Shown here one piece after another: positions 26,549 to 34,510 of a stretch of 64,000 bases of DNA (the first letter of the stretch is position 1; each line of letters starts with the position of its first letter). The translations under genes and the position numbers were made by a program. Under the pieces are notes generated by a model. That model was given only the letters and a program-made list of their open reading frames with translations, did no database searches and was not told where the DNA came from. Origin of the DNA: Lachnospiraceae bacterium AD3010 (lineage in GTDB: Bacteria > Bacillota > Clostridia > Lachnospirales > Lachnospiraceae); assembly GCA_000622025.1 (NCBI GenBank), contig KK211388.1, forward strand, positions 186,001 to 250,000, given 5' to 3'.

Positions 26549-27322
26549 TTAAATCCCGTCCTCCGGATAAATGCAGCGTATCCCGCTTCTCCTGAAGAGA
26601 TCGAGCCACTTCTCATCCGGCTTTTCATCGGTGACTATAATGTCCGCTCTCTCCATGTCACATATCTTTGAAAAAGCTATGGTGTCAAATTTCGAATGAT
26701 CGACAGCAAGGATATGCTCCCTTGAATTGTCGAGCATGGCACGTTTTGCCTCGCAGAAAAGCTCGTTTCCGTCGGTTATCCCCTTTACCATATCAAAGCC
26801 CTTGCAGCTCATAATGGCCTTATCCGCATTAAAGGCTCCGATCCCTTCGATGGCCCGTGGTCCCGTAAGGGCGAGATAGCCTTCCTTCATTGTACCGCCG
26901 GAGCAGATAACATTCCAGCTTTCAACGTCCGAAAGCTCGATCATAACCTCAAGCGAATTTGTAATCACAGTAAGCCTGTGTTTGTTTTTCAAGGCCTTCG
27001 CAATAAAAACCGAGGTTGTTGACGGATCGAGGGTGATGTGATCACCATCCTCAATAAGACCCGAGATAAGCTCTGCTATCTTCTGCTTTCCCGGTATATT
27101 TCTCTTTTTTCTGATATTAAAAGGCAGGTCAATTGATGAGTCCTCATTGATCACGGCTCCGCCGTAACTTTTTTTTGCCAGACCCTCCTTATCAAGTCTG
27201 TCCAGATCCCGCCTTATGGTCTCCTCCGAAACCTTAAAGGATCTTGCCAGATCTGATACAACAACCTGTCTCTTTATCTGCAATTCTTCAAGTATTCTGT
27301 TACGCCGCTCAAGAGCAAGCAT
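26549..27322 (-). CDS. DeoR-family sugar-phosphate-responsive repressor
   Basis: 257 residues. N-terminal winged helix (RRNRILEELQIKRQVVVSDL then SEETIRRDLDRLDKEG) is the DeoR signature; the C-terminal DeoRC sensor domain shows DHITLDPSTTSVFIAKAL and CKGFD. ATG 27322 follows AAGGAG with six bases spacing; in-frame codons further upstream belong to a repeat element and are not coding. Most members are repressors released by a sugar phosphate, so this is the likely controller of the microcompartment and rhaB genes. A candidate operator is the perfect palindrome at 35451-35468, but this is inference. Confidence 0.88.
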   Translation of the reverse strand: MLALERRNRILEELQIKRQVVVSDLARSFKVSEETIRRDLDRLDKEGLAKKSYGGAVINEDSSIDLPFNIRKKRNIPGKQKIAELISGLIEDGDHITLDPSTTSVFIAKALKNKHRLTVITNSLEVMIELSDVESWNVICSGGTMKEGYLALTGPRAIEGIGAFNADKAIMSCKGFDMVKGITDGNELFCEAKRAMLDNSREHILAVDHSKFDTIAFSKICDMERADIIVTDEKPDEKWLDLFRRSGIRCIYPEDGI

Positions 27323-27332
27323 ATAATTCTCC

Positions 27333-27407
27333 TTATTGCAGCATACTGCGAAGCAGTGTGCTGCACGTGACGCGCCACCGCGAAGCGGTTTAATTGCGCG
27401 GCACTCC
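27333..27407. repeat. 75-bp double-hairpin repeat, copy 1
   Basis: Identical over 75 bases to 31740-31814. It holds two hairpins with GAA loops: GCAGCATACTGC-GAA-GCAGTGTGCTGC and CCGC-GAA-GCGG. On the minus strand it ends immediately before the ribosome site of deoR and so would be in its leader. Confidence 0.9.
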
Positions 27408-27411
27408 AAAT

Positions 27412-27541
27412 ACTACAGTACCAATGCCGTTAAGTTAAGCATTTTGTCATCCTGAGCGCCAGCGAAGGATCTTTCCGACCGGTTATAGAAGATTCTTCGC
27501 TTCGCTCAGAATGACACTAACTTAACGCCATTATTACAGTA
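27412..27541. repeat. MITE-like palindromic repeat with terminal inverted repeats
   Basis: Ends are inverted copies: CAGTACCAATGCCGTTAAGT on the left and, read from the right on the other strand, GTACTGTAATAATGGCGTTA. Inside are TCATCCTGAGCG on the left and its inverted partner CGCTCAGAATGACA on the right. This is the most complete copy of the dispersed repeat. Its right end overlaps the stop codon of pduT. With copy 1 of the 75-bp repeat it fills the gap between pduT and deoR. Confidence 0.75.
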
Positions 27542-28082
27542 CCGTCCTGCAGATCTGCTCGTCGGGATGGGGAATAACCGATGAATCGAGGAACATTCCC
27601 CTGTCCGCGATCCTCTGCTTCGCAGTCTCTATCGCGGATGTTACCGCCGCTACCTCACCTGTCAGGAACATATATGACTTTCCGCACATTCCCTTTGCTA
27701 TACGAAGCTCTATAAGATCTACGATCGCGGTCTTCGCGGCAGCATCTGCTGCAACAAGCATTGAAGCCACATCGTAGGTCTCCAGTATACCGAGTGCGCT
27801 TACCTTTCCTATTGATGTAACACCGTATATCGCGGGGAATATGCTCTCGTGGGGGTTACCCAGGACCATGCTGTCAATAAGCTCATCCGGATACTTCTTT
27901 ACTGCCGCATCCACCGATGCTCTTACCGCACTCAGTTCCCCGGCTATCAGTGCAATATACTTTCCGGGACAGACGGTCTCCGCTTCCAGAAGCTCAACCC
28001 TGGATGTCTTCACCATTTCATCCGCTGCGGTAACACCCTTGGAAACCGTTCTGAATTCTATCATTCCTATGGCTCTGCTCAT
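27534..28082 (-). CDS. pduT: Tandem-BMC shell protein with iron-sulfur Cys (PduT)
   Basis: 182 residues with two BMC domains (about 4-85 and 95-180), forming trimeric shell tiles. The segment ETVCPGKYIAL matches the place in PduT where a Cys from each subunit holds a 4Fe-4S cluster at the trimer centre, here near residue 38. The N-terminus SRAIGMIEF and C-terminal SSVIPHPDEQI are normal for the family. The start overlaps the pduS stop by four bases, matching the known working pair PduS-PduT for moving electrons across the shell. Confidence 0.9.
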   Translation of the reverse strand: MSRAIGMIEFRTVSKGVTAADEMVKTSRVELLEAETVCPGKYIALIAGELSAVRASVDAAVKKYPDELIDSMVLGNPHESIFPAIYGVTSIGKVSALGILETYDVASMLVAADAAAKTAIVDLIELRIAKGMCGKSYMFLTGEVAAVTSAIETAKQRIADRGMFLDSSVIPHPDEQICRTVL

Positions 28083-29422
28083 CTTGCCCCGTATCCTCCG
28101 TTGATAAGCGCGAATCTGTCCGTCACTTTCTCTATCCTTCCGTCTATTGGAGCATGCACGGAAATACTCAAAGCATCCTCCTTATATCTTCCGATAATAT
28201 CTCCCTTTTTAACCTGATCCCCTTCTCTTATTACGGGAACTGCAGGTGCTCCTATATGCTGTGAAAACATTACCTGAACCTTATATACATTCTTTACGCT
28301 GTCATCAAGTGGTGCATCGCTTTCATATGACGATACTCCAAGCCTTGCCGCAAGTCTTTCTTCGGGAGCCTTTCTTAGATCCCTGCCTTCTGAAACGGGT
28401 GAGATCACCGGATCTGAAGGAGCCTTGACTCCCTTTTCCCTTAAACCGCTCTTATATACTGCGATTAAGCTTCTCGGGCTCAGGCCCTGAGGGCAGGAAT
28501 AAAGCTCGCATAAGCCGCAGGAAGAACAGAAAAATGTATCAAGAAATGGATTCATATCCGAAAAGTCCCTGTTGGCTGCAGCCCTCATAAAGAGATGCGG
28601 CTTAATGGGATGCCCCAGAGAATGTCTCGGGCAGAGATCCGTGCACATCTGGCACTGGCAGCACACTGATGCCGCTCTTTTCAGTCCGACTGAGGGGTTC
28701 TGGTTTTTCCTAAGCACCAGCTTATGATCTTCGGGGAGAACGATGACCGCATTGGTGGTTTTTGTCACCGGGCTGTCACCCTTCATAATGCGTCCCATCA
28801 TTGGACCGCCCACAAAGTAAACAGGATCCTTGATCTTTAATCCTCCGGCAAAGGACACGGCCTCACTTATGGAGGTTCCGATGGGGAGCCGTACCGTTAC
28901 CGGGTTTTCAACCTCTCCCACAATACTAACGAGCTTTTCCGTAACCGGAGTACCATTATTAATTGCCCGGCTTATATTGTACATAGTCTCTACATTAAAG
29001 ACCGCAACACCCTGCTCTATCGGGAGACCTCCCGGACGAACCACCTTTCCGGTGGCTTCATAGATAAGCACCACTTCATCACCCATGGGATAAACCGATG
29101 AAAGAAGATGCAGGCTGATATTCGGAAATTTCATAAGGTGCCTGTTTAATTCCTGTACAGTATCCTCATATTCAGCCTTTATACCGATTATGGCTTCTTT
29201 TGCTTCTACCGTGGTTCGTACAGTTTCAAGTGCCTCAAGTATCTCCTCTGCGTGTACCTTAAGACACTGTCTGTGAAGAGTTAAAAGAGGTTCACATTCG
29301 GCAGCGTTCAGGATTATTGTCTCTGCACGCTTATCCAGCTTTGCGTATGTGGGAAAGCCCGCGCCTCCCGCGCCTGCTATACCCTTTTCCCTTAAAAGGT
29401 TTTTTAGCTCATTTAAATCCAT
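28079..29422 (-). CDS. pduS: RnfC-like iron-sulfur flavoprotein of the microcompartment (PduS)
   Basis: About 447 residues. Begins with an NADH/FMN-binding RnfC-like domain (GIAGAGGAGFPTYAK, ILNAAECEPLL, and GDEVVLIYEATGKVV), then an SLBB domain, then two 4Fe-4S motifs (CCQCQMCTDLCP and CSSCGLCELYSCP), and a biotinyl/Rnf-like C-terminal domain. In B12-dependent Pdu systems PduS reduces cobalamin; here the dehydratase is a glycyl radical enzyme, so a role in NADH recycling through PduT is more likely. ATG 29422 is chosen; an earlier ATG at 29446 overlaps pduN further. Confidence 0.88.
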   Translation of the reverse strand: MDLNELKNLLREKGIAGAGGAGFPTYAKLDKRAETIILNAAECEPLLTLHRQCLKVHAEEILEALETVRTTVEAKEAIIGIKAEYEDTVQELNRHLMKFPNISLHLLSSVYPMGDEVVLIYEATGKVVRPGGLPIEQGVAVFNVETMYNISRAINNGTPVTEKLVSIVGEVENPVTVRLPIGTSISEAVSFAGGLKIKDPVYFVGGPMMGRIMKGDSPVTKTTNAVIVLPEDHKLVLRKNQNPSVGLKRAASVCCQCQMCTDLCPRHSLGHPIKPHLFMRAAANRDFSDMNPFLDTFFCSSCGLCELYSCPQGLSPRSLIAVYKSGLREKGVKAPSDPVISPVSEGRDLRKAPEERLAARLGVSSYESDAPLDDSVKNVYKVQVMFSQHIGAPAVPVIREGDQVKKGDIIGRYKEDALSISVHAPIDGRIEKVTDRFALINGGYGAR

Positions 29423-29690
29423 TATTTCTTTCAGGCTCTCCTTCATCCAGAATGCCGACTATGGCAGCATCCACAGGTGATGATTCGTTGTCGGTTCCGA
29501 TACGGGCAGCGCTTCCCAAGGACACCAGAACATACTCGCCAACACCTGCACCGATATTGTCTATAGCAACGAGATGTCCCATATTTTTCCCCATACTCTC
29601 CACCGGCTCAATGATCATAAATTTATTGCCGATAAGCTTTTCGCTCTTCCTTGTGGAGATCACGTTTCCCAGAACTTTTCCTACGATCAT
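29409..29690 (-). CDS. pduN: Microcompartment vertex pentamer protein (EutN/CcmL family)
   Basis: 93 residues. MIVGKVLGNVISTRKSEKL, then LVAIDNIGAGVGEYVLVSLG and PVDAAIVGILD are the EutN/CcmL/PduN signature. Pentamers cap the corners of the shell. It overlaps pduL by four bases at its start and pduS at its end, consistent with low-level coupled synthesis of a protein needed in few copies. Confidence 0.92.
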   Translation of the reverse strand: MIVGKVLGNVISTRKSEKLIGNKFMIIEPVESMGKNMGHLVAIDNIGAGVGEYVLVSLGSAARIGTDNESSPVDAAIVGILDEGEPERNNGFK

Positions 29691-30349
29691 GTCCCGCTCC
29701 TTTTTATGATCCTCGCAGGATCACCATGCTTTATTCCGGATGCATTTGCTTCATCCGTATCTATATGCATTTCGAGGGTAAAGCTCGGATCGACGCGGAT
29801 CAGCACATTCTCAAAGGTTGTACCCCTTTCGTTATCTACCCGGACGGATACGGTATCCTTGTCTTTTAAGCCCGCAGCACGCGCATCCTCAGGCGACATA
29901 TGGATATGTCTCGCGGCTATGATGCAGCCCTCTTTAAGATAAAGGGCACCCTTAGGTCCCACCAGGGCCACCGGAGCGCTTCCCTTTATATCCCCGGAAT
30001 TCCTTAAAGGAGCACTGACTCCGAGCTTCATAGCGTCTGTCCTTGAAACCTCAACCTGATTAAAGCTCCTGCAGGGCCCCAGCACTCTGACATTCTCGAT
30101 CGCCCTGAGCTTCAGACCGACTATGGTACACTGCTCCTCAGCCGCAAACTGTCCGCCCATAAGCTCCTTCTTTTTGGTAAGAGTATGTCCCTTACCGAAG
30201 AGGATCTCCACAGCTTCCTCCGTCAGATGTATATGTCTCGCCGACACTCCCACAGGAACCATAAAGCCTGTATCGCTGCCGGACGTTTCTCTCTCATTTA
30301 TGGTATTAAGTATTATCCTTGTGATTACTTCGATGTCTTTGGTATTCAT
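29687..30349 (-). CDS. pduL: Phosphate propanoyltransferase (PduL)
   Basis: Converts propanoyl-CoA plus phosphate to propanoyl phosphate and CoA inside the compartment. The 220-residue protein shows the paired zinc-binding histidine motifs VSARHIHLTEE and AARHIHMSPEDA and a final MHIDTDEANASG. ATG 30349 (MNTKDIEVITRIILNTINER) is chosen because the bases before it form a strong hairpin. This start leaves an N-terminal amphipathic helix of the encapsulation-tag kind. Its start lies about 70 bases after the neighbouring shell gene. Confidence 0.92.
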   Translation of the reverse strand: MNTKDIEVITRIILNTINERETSGSDTGFMVPVGVSARHIHLTEEAVEILFGKGHTLTKKKELMGGQFAAEEQCTIVGLKLRAIENVRVLGPCRSFNQVEVSRTDAMKLGVSAPLRNSGDIKGSAPVALVGPKGALYLKEGCIIAARHIHMSPEDARAAGLKDKDTVSVRVDNERGTTFENVLIRVDPSFTLEMHIDTDEANASGIKHGDPARIIKRSGT

Positions 30350-30361
30350 ATGTTTTTTATT

Positions 30362-30393
30362 ACCCGGGCGCCACTGTCTGCCGGCACCCGGGT
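30362..30393 (-). terminator. Strong intercistronic hairpin between shell gene and pduL
   Basis: Minus-strand RNA forms ACCCGGGTGCC paired with GGCGCCCGGGT (11 pairs, one U-G) around a 10-base loop. It is followed by AATAAAAAA rather than a U-run, so it is more likely an RNA-processing or stability structure, or a weak attenuator, than a full terminator. Confidence 0.6.
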
Positions 30394-30417
30394 TCAAAAG
30401 TATTCTTAAAAGTTACC

Positions 30418-30696
30418 TTACTTGAGCTTCGGCAGTATAAGCTCAACATCATTATGAGGACGGGGAATAACATGCTGTGCAACCAGCTCTCCGAGCCTTG
30501 ATGCATTAGTTGCACCGGCCTCAACCGATGACTTAACAGCTCCGACGTCTCCGCGTACCATAACGGTTACAAGACCGGATCCGATCTTCTCCGTTCCAAC
30601 CAGAGTAACGTTTGCAGCCTTACACATAGCATCTGCGGCCTCGATAGCCGCAACCAGACCTCTGGTCTCAACCATTCCCAATGCTTCCTGTGACAT
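30418..30696 (-). CDS. BMC-H hexameric shell protein (PduA/PduJ type)
   Basis: 92 residues, one BMC domain. [20 protein letters not shown] and [20 protein letters not shown] are the canonical hexamer sequence, and [12 protein letters not shown] closes the fold. About 90 percent identical to the protein encoded at 31080-31355, so the two are a recent duplication or are kept alike by mixing in the same facets. Good ribosome site (AAGGAG). It is followed by a strong hairpin that probably sets off the high-level shell genes from the lower-level pduL. Confidence 0.95.
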   Translation of the reverse strand: MSQEALGMVETRGLVAAIEAADAMCKAANVTLVGTEKIGSGLVTVMVRGDVGAVKSSVEAGATNASRLGELVAQHVIPRPHNDVELILPKLK

Positions 30697-30713
30697 AGTG
30701 TTCTCCTTTCTTT

Positions 30714-31043
30714 TTATACTTCCTGTAAGTACCTGTCATCAGAATTCACGTTTCCGGGCTTCTTCCACCTGGAAGCGCTCAAGTTTACCAGCTTCACTAT
30801 CTCTTCATGAGGGCTGGCAATGACACCGTAGCTTGCCACGTCCCTTATGGGCGCTTTTCTGGCAGCCTGGACAGCAGCCTTGCAGTCAGCCACATCCCCT
30901 TCAACTATGAGGGTCACAAGCCTTCCGCCTATCTTTCGCTCCCAGGTGCTGAGTGTCACGTTTGCCGCCTTGCACATTCTGTCCAGTGCCTCCATTGCGG
31001 CAACCACTCCCGTGATTTCAATTAATCCGTATGCCTTCCTCAT
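30714..31043 (-). CDS. BMC-H shell protein, divergent, with C-terminal tail
   Basis: 109 residues. BMC core is [20 protein letters not shown] to [13 protein letters not shown]; the tail of about 20 residues (ending [10 protein letters not shown]) is not part of the usual fold. The loop [16 protein letters not shown] replaces the KIGSG pore region of PduA, so its central pore should differ. Sits between the two near-identical PduA-like genes. Role is shell tile; exact function unknown. Confidence 0.9.
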   Translation of the reverse strand: MRKAYGLIEITGVVAAMEALDRMCKAANVTLSTWERKIGGRLVTLIVEGDVADCKAAVQAARKAPIRDVASYGVIASPHEEIVKLVNLSASRWKKPGNVNSDDRYLQEV

Positions 31044-31079
31044 TATAAGATCCCTTCAACAAACCTTTCTGCTGCCTCT

Positions 31080-31355
31080 TCAGATCTTCGGCAGGATCAT
31101 TTCCACATCATTATGAGGACGCGGAATAACGTGCTGTGCTACCAGCTCTCCAAGCCTTGATGCATTTGCTGCTCCGGCTTCCACAGAAGCCTTGACTGCT
31201 CCTACATCTCCTCTTACCATAACGGTTACGAGACCGGAACCTATCTTCTCTGTTCCGACAAGCTTTACCTCGGCAGCCTTTGTCATTGCATCTGCTGCCT
31301 CAATGGCGGCAGTGAGACCCCTGGTCTCAACCATTCCCAATGCTTCCTGTGACAT
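31080..31355 (-). CDS. BMC-H hexameric shell protein (PduA/PduJ type)
   Basis: 91 residues, canonical BMC domain with [18 protein letters not shown] and [12 protein letters not shown]. Differs from its twin at 30418 mainly in residues 15-31 (T for V, T for C, E for N, K for T) and at the C-terminus. Strong ribosome site (AAGGAGG). Most likely a major facet protein with a pore for small metabolites such as propanediol. Confidence 0.95.
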   Translation of the reverse strand: MSQEALGMVETRGLTAAIEAADAMTKAAEVKLVGTEKIGSGLVTVMVRGDVGAVKASVEAGAANASRLGELVAQHVIPRPHNDVEMILPKI

Positions 31356-31369
31356 AACTCTGAACCTCC

Positions 31370-31687
31370 TTAGTTTTTATCAAAACAATTGATCTTTAAC
31401 ATCTTTTCCGTATCGGACGTGGGTCTCGGGATTATATGCTTCTGGAAAATCCCGGTCATCGACTCCGCAACGCCTGTTGCCGCAGCCATGGCCGCCTCAA
31501 CATCCGAAACGGTTCCTCTGAACTTTACCGTGACAAGAAGGGGTACCGGGAGCTGTTCGGCATTGGCCGGCTTATTCTTGTCAAATGGCTCCAGCCAGAC
31601 TCTGCCCGCCTTACACCCGGCGTCGGCAGCCATAAATGCAGTTACGACCCCGTATACCTCAAGGATGCCTACTGCTTCTTCCTGCAT
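31370..31687 (-). CDS. BMC-H shell protein with inserted loop
   Basis: 105 residues. The BMC core ([20 protein letters not shown] to [14 protein letters not shown]) carries an insertion of about ten residues after the second strand ([17 protein letters not shown]), so its surface or pore differs from the PduA-like pair. GGAGG-type ribosome site. First of the four shell genes after the junction element at 31740-31847. Confidence 0.9.
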   Translation of the reverse strand: MQEEAVGILEVYGVVTAFMAADAGCKAGRVWLEPFDKNKPANAEQLPVPLLVTVKFRGTVSDVEAAMAAATGVAESMTGIFQKHIIPRPTSDTEKMLKINCFDKN

Positions 31688-31739
31688 ATCCTAAAACTCC
31701 TCCCGTACAAATCCATTCAGATCCCGATCTGACCTCTTT

Positions 31740-31814
31740 TTATTGCAGCATACTGCGAAGCAGTGTGCTGCACGTGACGCGCCACCGCGAAGCGGTTTAA
31801 TTGCGCGGCACTCC
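31740..31814. repeat. 75-bp double-hairpin repeat, copy 2
   Basis: Identical to 27333-27407. On the minus strand it follows the alcohol dehydrogenase stop and a piece of the dispersed repeat, and precedes the four shell genes by about 55 bases. Its two GAA-loop hairpins would form between the enzyme part and the shell part of the transcript. Confidence 0.9.
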
Positions 31815-31817
31815 TCT

Positions 31818-31847
31818 CTGTCATCCTGAGCGTCAGCGAAGGATCTT
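31818..31847. repeat. Dispersed repeat, half copy
   Basis: CTGTCATCCTGAGCGTCAGC then GAAGGATCTTTT: the left half of the dispersed repeat, ending next to the stop codon of the alcohol dehydrogenase. The order half-copy then 75-bp repeat is the same as at 27333-27541. Confidence 0.75.
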
Positions 31848-31848
31848 T

Positions 31849-33063
31849 TTAATTACTTAATACCGCGATCTTTAAGCCCTTCTGGGCGATATTCGTTTCA
31901 AAGGCCTCATTTATATCCTTTAATGCAAACTTATGTGTGATAAGCCTGTCCATCGGAACCCCGTCCCTCTTTGCAGCCTTCAGGAATTCAAAGGTGGTTG
32001 CGTAATCCCTTAAGGTGTACACCCAGGATCCCACCGTTGTGATCTCCTTTGAGCAGATATCAAAGTGCGGGTTTATGGTGGCGTCACCACCGTTAATAAA
32101 GAAACCAAGCTCGCATAGACCGCCGCCGTTTCTTATGAACTTATAAATATTGCTGTGTCCCGCAGGAGAGCCTGTACACTGGAACGCAAAATCCGCGAGA
32201 TATCCGCCAAGCTCACTCTTCACGGCAGCCGCCAGGTTTTCGATCCCCTTATGGTTCATGAAATTGACATGCCCTGTGGCTCCCATTTCGTGTGAGAAAT
32301 TCAGTCTCTCGTCATTTCCGTCCACGGTCACGATATTGGTGATTCCCATGGTGCGGAGAACTGCCACACAGATAAGTCCGATGGGCCCGCAGCCCTGAAC
32401 AACGACTCTGGAATTGAATCTTAAGATCCCCGTGCTCTTTGCCCTCTCGACTGCGTGGATAAGGACTGCGCAGGGCTCTATAAGGATCCTTGAATCCAGA
32501 TCCATATCCGATACATTAAATACCGTGGATCCGCCGCGTATCAGGATGTAGTCGGAAAACCATCCTGTAAGGTGTCTGTCGTCATCCGGAATAAGTCCGT
32601 AAACATCTGCTTCACCGATGTTCTGCTTATTTAAGTCAAACATTGTTATGTCCGGATTGTCGTGGAAGATCATACAGGTCACAACCTTGTCACCGATTCC
32701 TAAGGGCTTTCCCGCCGAATCCTTCTTTACGTTCTTTCCGATCTTTACTACCGTACCCGTACCCTCGTGTCCGAGATTGATGGGTATGTACTTAAAGGGG
32801 TCGAACTTGTACTCCGCTCCGTCCGTACCGCAGATCCCAGTGCCTTCAACCTTCACAAGGATCTCGTCATCACCAACCTCGGGCATCGGAAATTCCTTTA
32901 TCTCAAAGTGCTTAAGGTCTGTTAAAAAAGCACAGTGCGCGGTGGAAGGTATATCATACGCCGTTCTTCCGGTATTTGCAGCCGCCGCAGGGCTTCCCTT
33001 TCCGTCCATGCTGTTTAATACTTCACGGACTATTGCTTCTATATCATTTGAATTTACTGTCAT
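31849..33063 (-). CDS. Zinc-dependent alcohol dehydrogenase with N-terminal encapsulation tag
   Basis: 404 residues of the medium-chain dehydrogenase family. The start MTVNSNDIEAIVREVLNSM is an amphipathic helix followed by a GSPAAAANT linker, typical of cargo tags. The catalytic zinc site is seen in EGTGICGTDG and LGHEGTGTVVKIG, and the NAD-binding loop in VVVQGCGPIGLICVAVL. It probably reduces propanal to propanol, and possibly lactaldehyde to propanediol, recycling NADH within the compartment. ATG 33063 follows AGGTGG; in-frame codons upstream overlap pduP and are not needed. No structural-zinc four-cysteine loop was seen at the usual place. Confidence 0.88.
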   Translation of the reverse strand: MTVNSNDIEAIVREVLNSMDGKGSPAAAANTGRTAYDIPSTAHCAFLTDLKHFEIKEFPMPEVGDDEILVKVEGTGICGTDGAEYKFDPFKYIPINLGHEGTGTVVKIGKNVKKDSAGKPLGIGDKVVTCMIFHDNPDITMFDLNKQNIGEADVYGLIPDDDRHLTGWFSDYILIRGGSTVFNVSDMDLDSRILIEPCAVLIHAVERAKSTGILRFNSRVVVQGCGPIGLICVAVLRTMGITNIVTVDGNDERLNFSHEMGATGHVNFMNHKGIENLAAAVKSELGGYLADFAFQCTGSPAGHSNIYKFIRNGGGLCELGFFINGGDATINPHFDICSKEITTVGSWVYTLRDYATTFEFLKAAKRDGVPMDRLITHKFALKDINEAFETNIAQKGLKIAVLSN

Positions 33064-33074
33064 ATCCACCTGCC

Positions 33075-34466
33075 TTATCTGATGCAGAGACTGTCGATCA
33101 TTACGCATCTTCTTCTCTTTGCGAATGTGGATGCACTGGTCAGTCCCTCACCTGTTCTGCTTGCTATGGTAAAGGTATTGAAGCCCTCTCCCCCGAAGCC
33201 CAGAGATGTGTAGCTCGGACCGTTCTTTACAACTATTGCCGTATCAATCGCCCTGGCATAAGCGGTTATCCTGTCCACGTTCTTTGAATGGATATGGGCC
33301 GAATGCCTGTTTCCGTGCTCAAGCCATACCGACTGCTCGACTGCGTCATCAAAATCACGGGCCTTCACCACTCCGAGGATCGGCATCATAAGCTCCGTGC
33401 TTATTAAGGGGTTTTCCTTTTTTCCGAAGAAGGTTATGCAGCGGATATTATCGGGTACGTTTACTCCGATATACTGAAGAAGAACCTTTGCGCTCTTTCC
33501 TACGCAGTCTCTCTTCGGGGCTCCCTTTTCGTCGATGACTCTCTTTATGAGAGCCTGCTGCTCGGATTCGTTTGCAAGGTAGCAGCCCTGCTCATTTACC
33601 ATATAATGCATAAGCTCATCGGCTACCGATTCCACACACACAACCTCTTTTTCCGCTATGCAGGGAAGGTTATTGTCAAAGGTACAGCCGTTTACTATGC
33701 ATTCCGCAGCGTGAGCAATATCTGCAGTCTCATCCACAAGAGCCGGCGGATTTCCCGCTCCCGCTCCTATTCCTCTTTTTCCGGAGGAGAGTACCGCTGT
33801 AACCACTCCCGGGCCGCCTGTTGCCACCAGAAGGGAAATGTCAGGATGCTTCATCATGATCTCGCTGGTTTCAAGGGTGGGCTTTTCGCAGGCGCAGGCT
33901 ATATTGTCCGGACCGCCTCCCTCGATCGATGCCTCATTACAGAGGTTCATAGCGAAAAGAGATGTCTTTACAGCCTTGGGATGCGGGTTAAATACTACTG
34001 TATTTCCCGCGGCCAGCATTCCTATCACATTGCAGAGCACCGTTTCCGAGGGATTTGTACAGGGGGTAATGGAGCCTATCACTCCGAAGGGGCCGAGCTC
34101 CGTAAGGGTAAGTCCCCTGTCACCGCTCCATGCGGTTGTGTAAATATCCTCTGTCCCGGGACACTTGTCCGCAACCAGGTGGTGCTTTAATATCTTGTCG
34201 CCCACATTGCCCATTTCTGTTTCTTCAACTCCCATACGGGCAAGGGTTTCAGCGTTTTCCCTTATCTTCCTTCTGATAATGGAAATGATCTTTTCTCTCC
34301 GGTCCATGGGGAGGATGCGTACCTGTTTTTCCGCTTCCTTTGCGGCAGCTATGCACTGATTCATATCCTTAAATACACCGTGCATTCCGTTAACGCCGCC
34401 TGAAGACTGCATCTTCTGCACTACCTCGCGCACAATGCTCTGGACCAGTCTTTCATCTATTGCCAT
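33075..34466 (-). CDS. pduP: CoA-acylating propionaldehyde dehydrogenase (PduP)
   Basis: Oxidises propanal with CoA and NAD to propanoyl-CoA inside the shell. The 463-residue protein begins MAIDERLVQSIVREVVQKMQ, the known type of N-terminal targeting helix, then a glycine-rich linker. The aldehyde-dehydrogenase core shows the CoA/NAD segment PFGVIGSITPCTNPSE and the catalytic Cys in FDNNLPCIAEKE near 269. ATG 34466 follows AAAGGAAG; a GTG directly before it is in frame but less likely. Sits between fucA and the alcohol dehydrogenase, matching the order of the pathway. Confidence 0.94.
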   Translation of the reverse strand: MAIDERLVQSIVREVVQKMQSSGGVNGMHGVFKDMNQCIAAAKEAEKQVRILPMDRREKIISIIRRKIRENAETLARMGVEETEMGNVGDKILKHHLVADKCPGTEDIYTTAWSGDRGLTLTELGPFGVIGSITPCTNPSETVLCNVIGMLAAGNTVVFNPHPKAVKTSLFAMNLCNEASIEGGGPDNIACACEKPTLETSEIMMKHPDISLLVATGGPGVVTAVLSSGKRGIGAGAGNPPALVDETADIAHAAECIVNGCTFDNNLPCIAEKEVVCVESVADELMHYMVNEQGCYLANESEQQALIKRVIDEKGAPKRDCVGKSAKVLLQYIGVNVPDNIRCITFFGKKENPLISTELMMPILGVVKARDFDDAVEQSVWLEHGNRHSAHIHSKNVDRITAYARAIDTAIVVKNGPSYTSLGFGGEGFNTFTIASRTGEGLTSASTFAKRRRCVMIDSLCIR

Positions 34467-34510
34467 CACGCTTCCTTTCTACAGCTTTTCCTCTTTTAGT
34501 TAAGAATTAT

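Noticed and set aside
27323-27409. N-terminal extension of the DeoR regulator
   Set aside because: It is the translated 75-bp repeat; ATG 27322 has a well-placed AAGGAG.
27333-31814. The identical 75-bp repeats as remnants of a CRISPR array
   Set aside because: Only two copies, 4.4 kb apart, with internal double hairpins and no spacers or cas genes.
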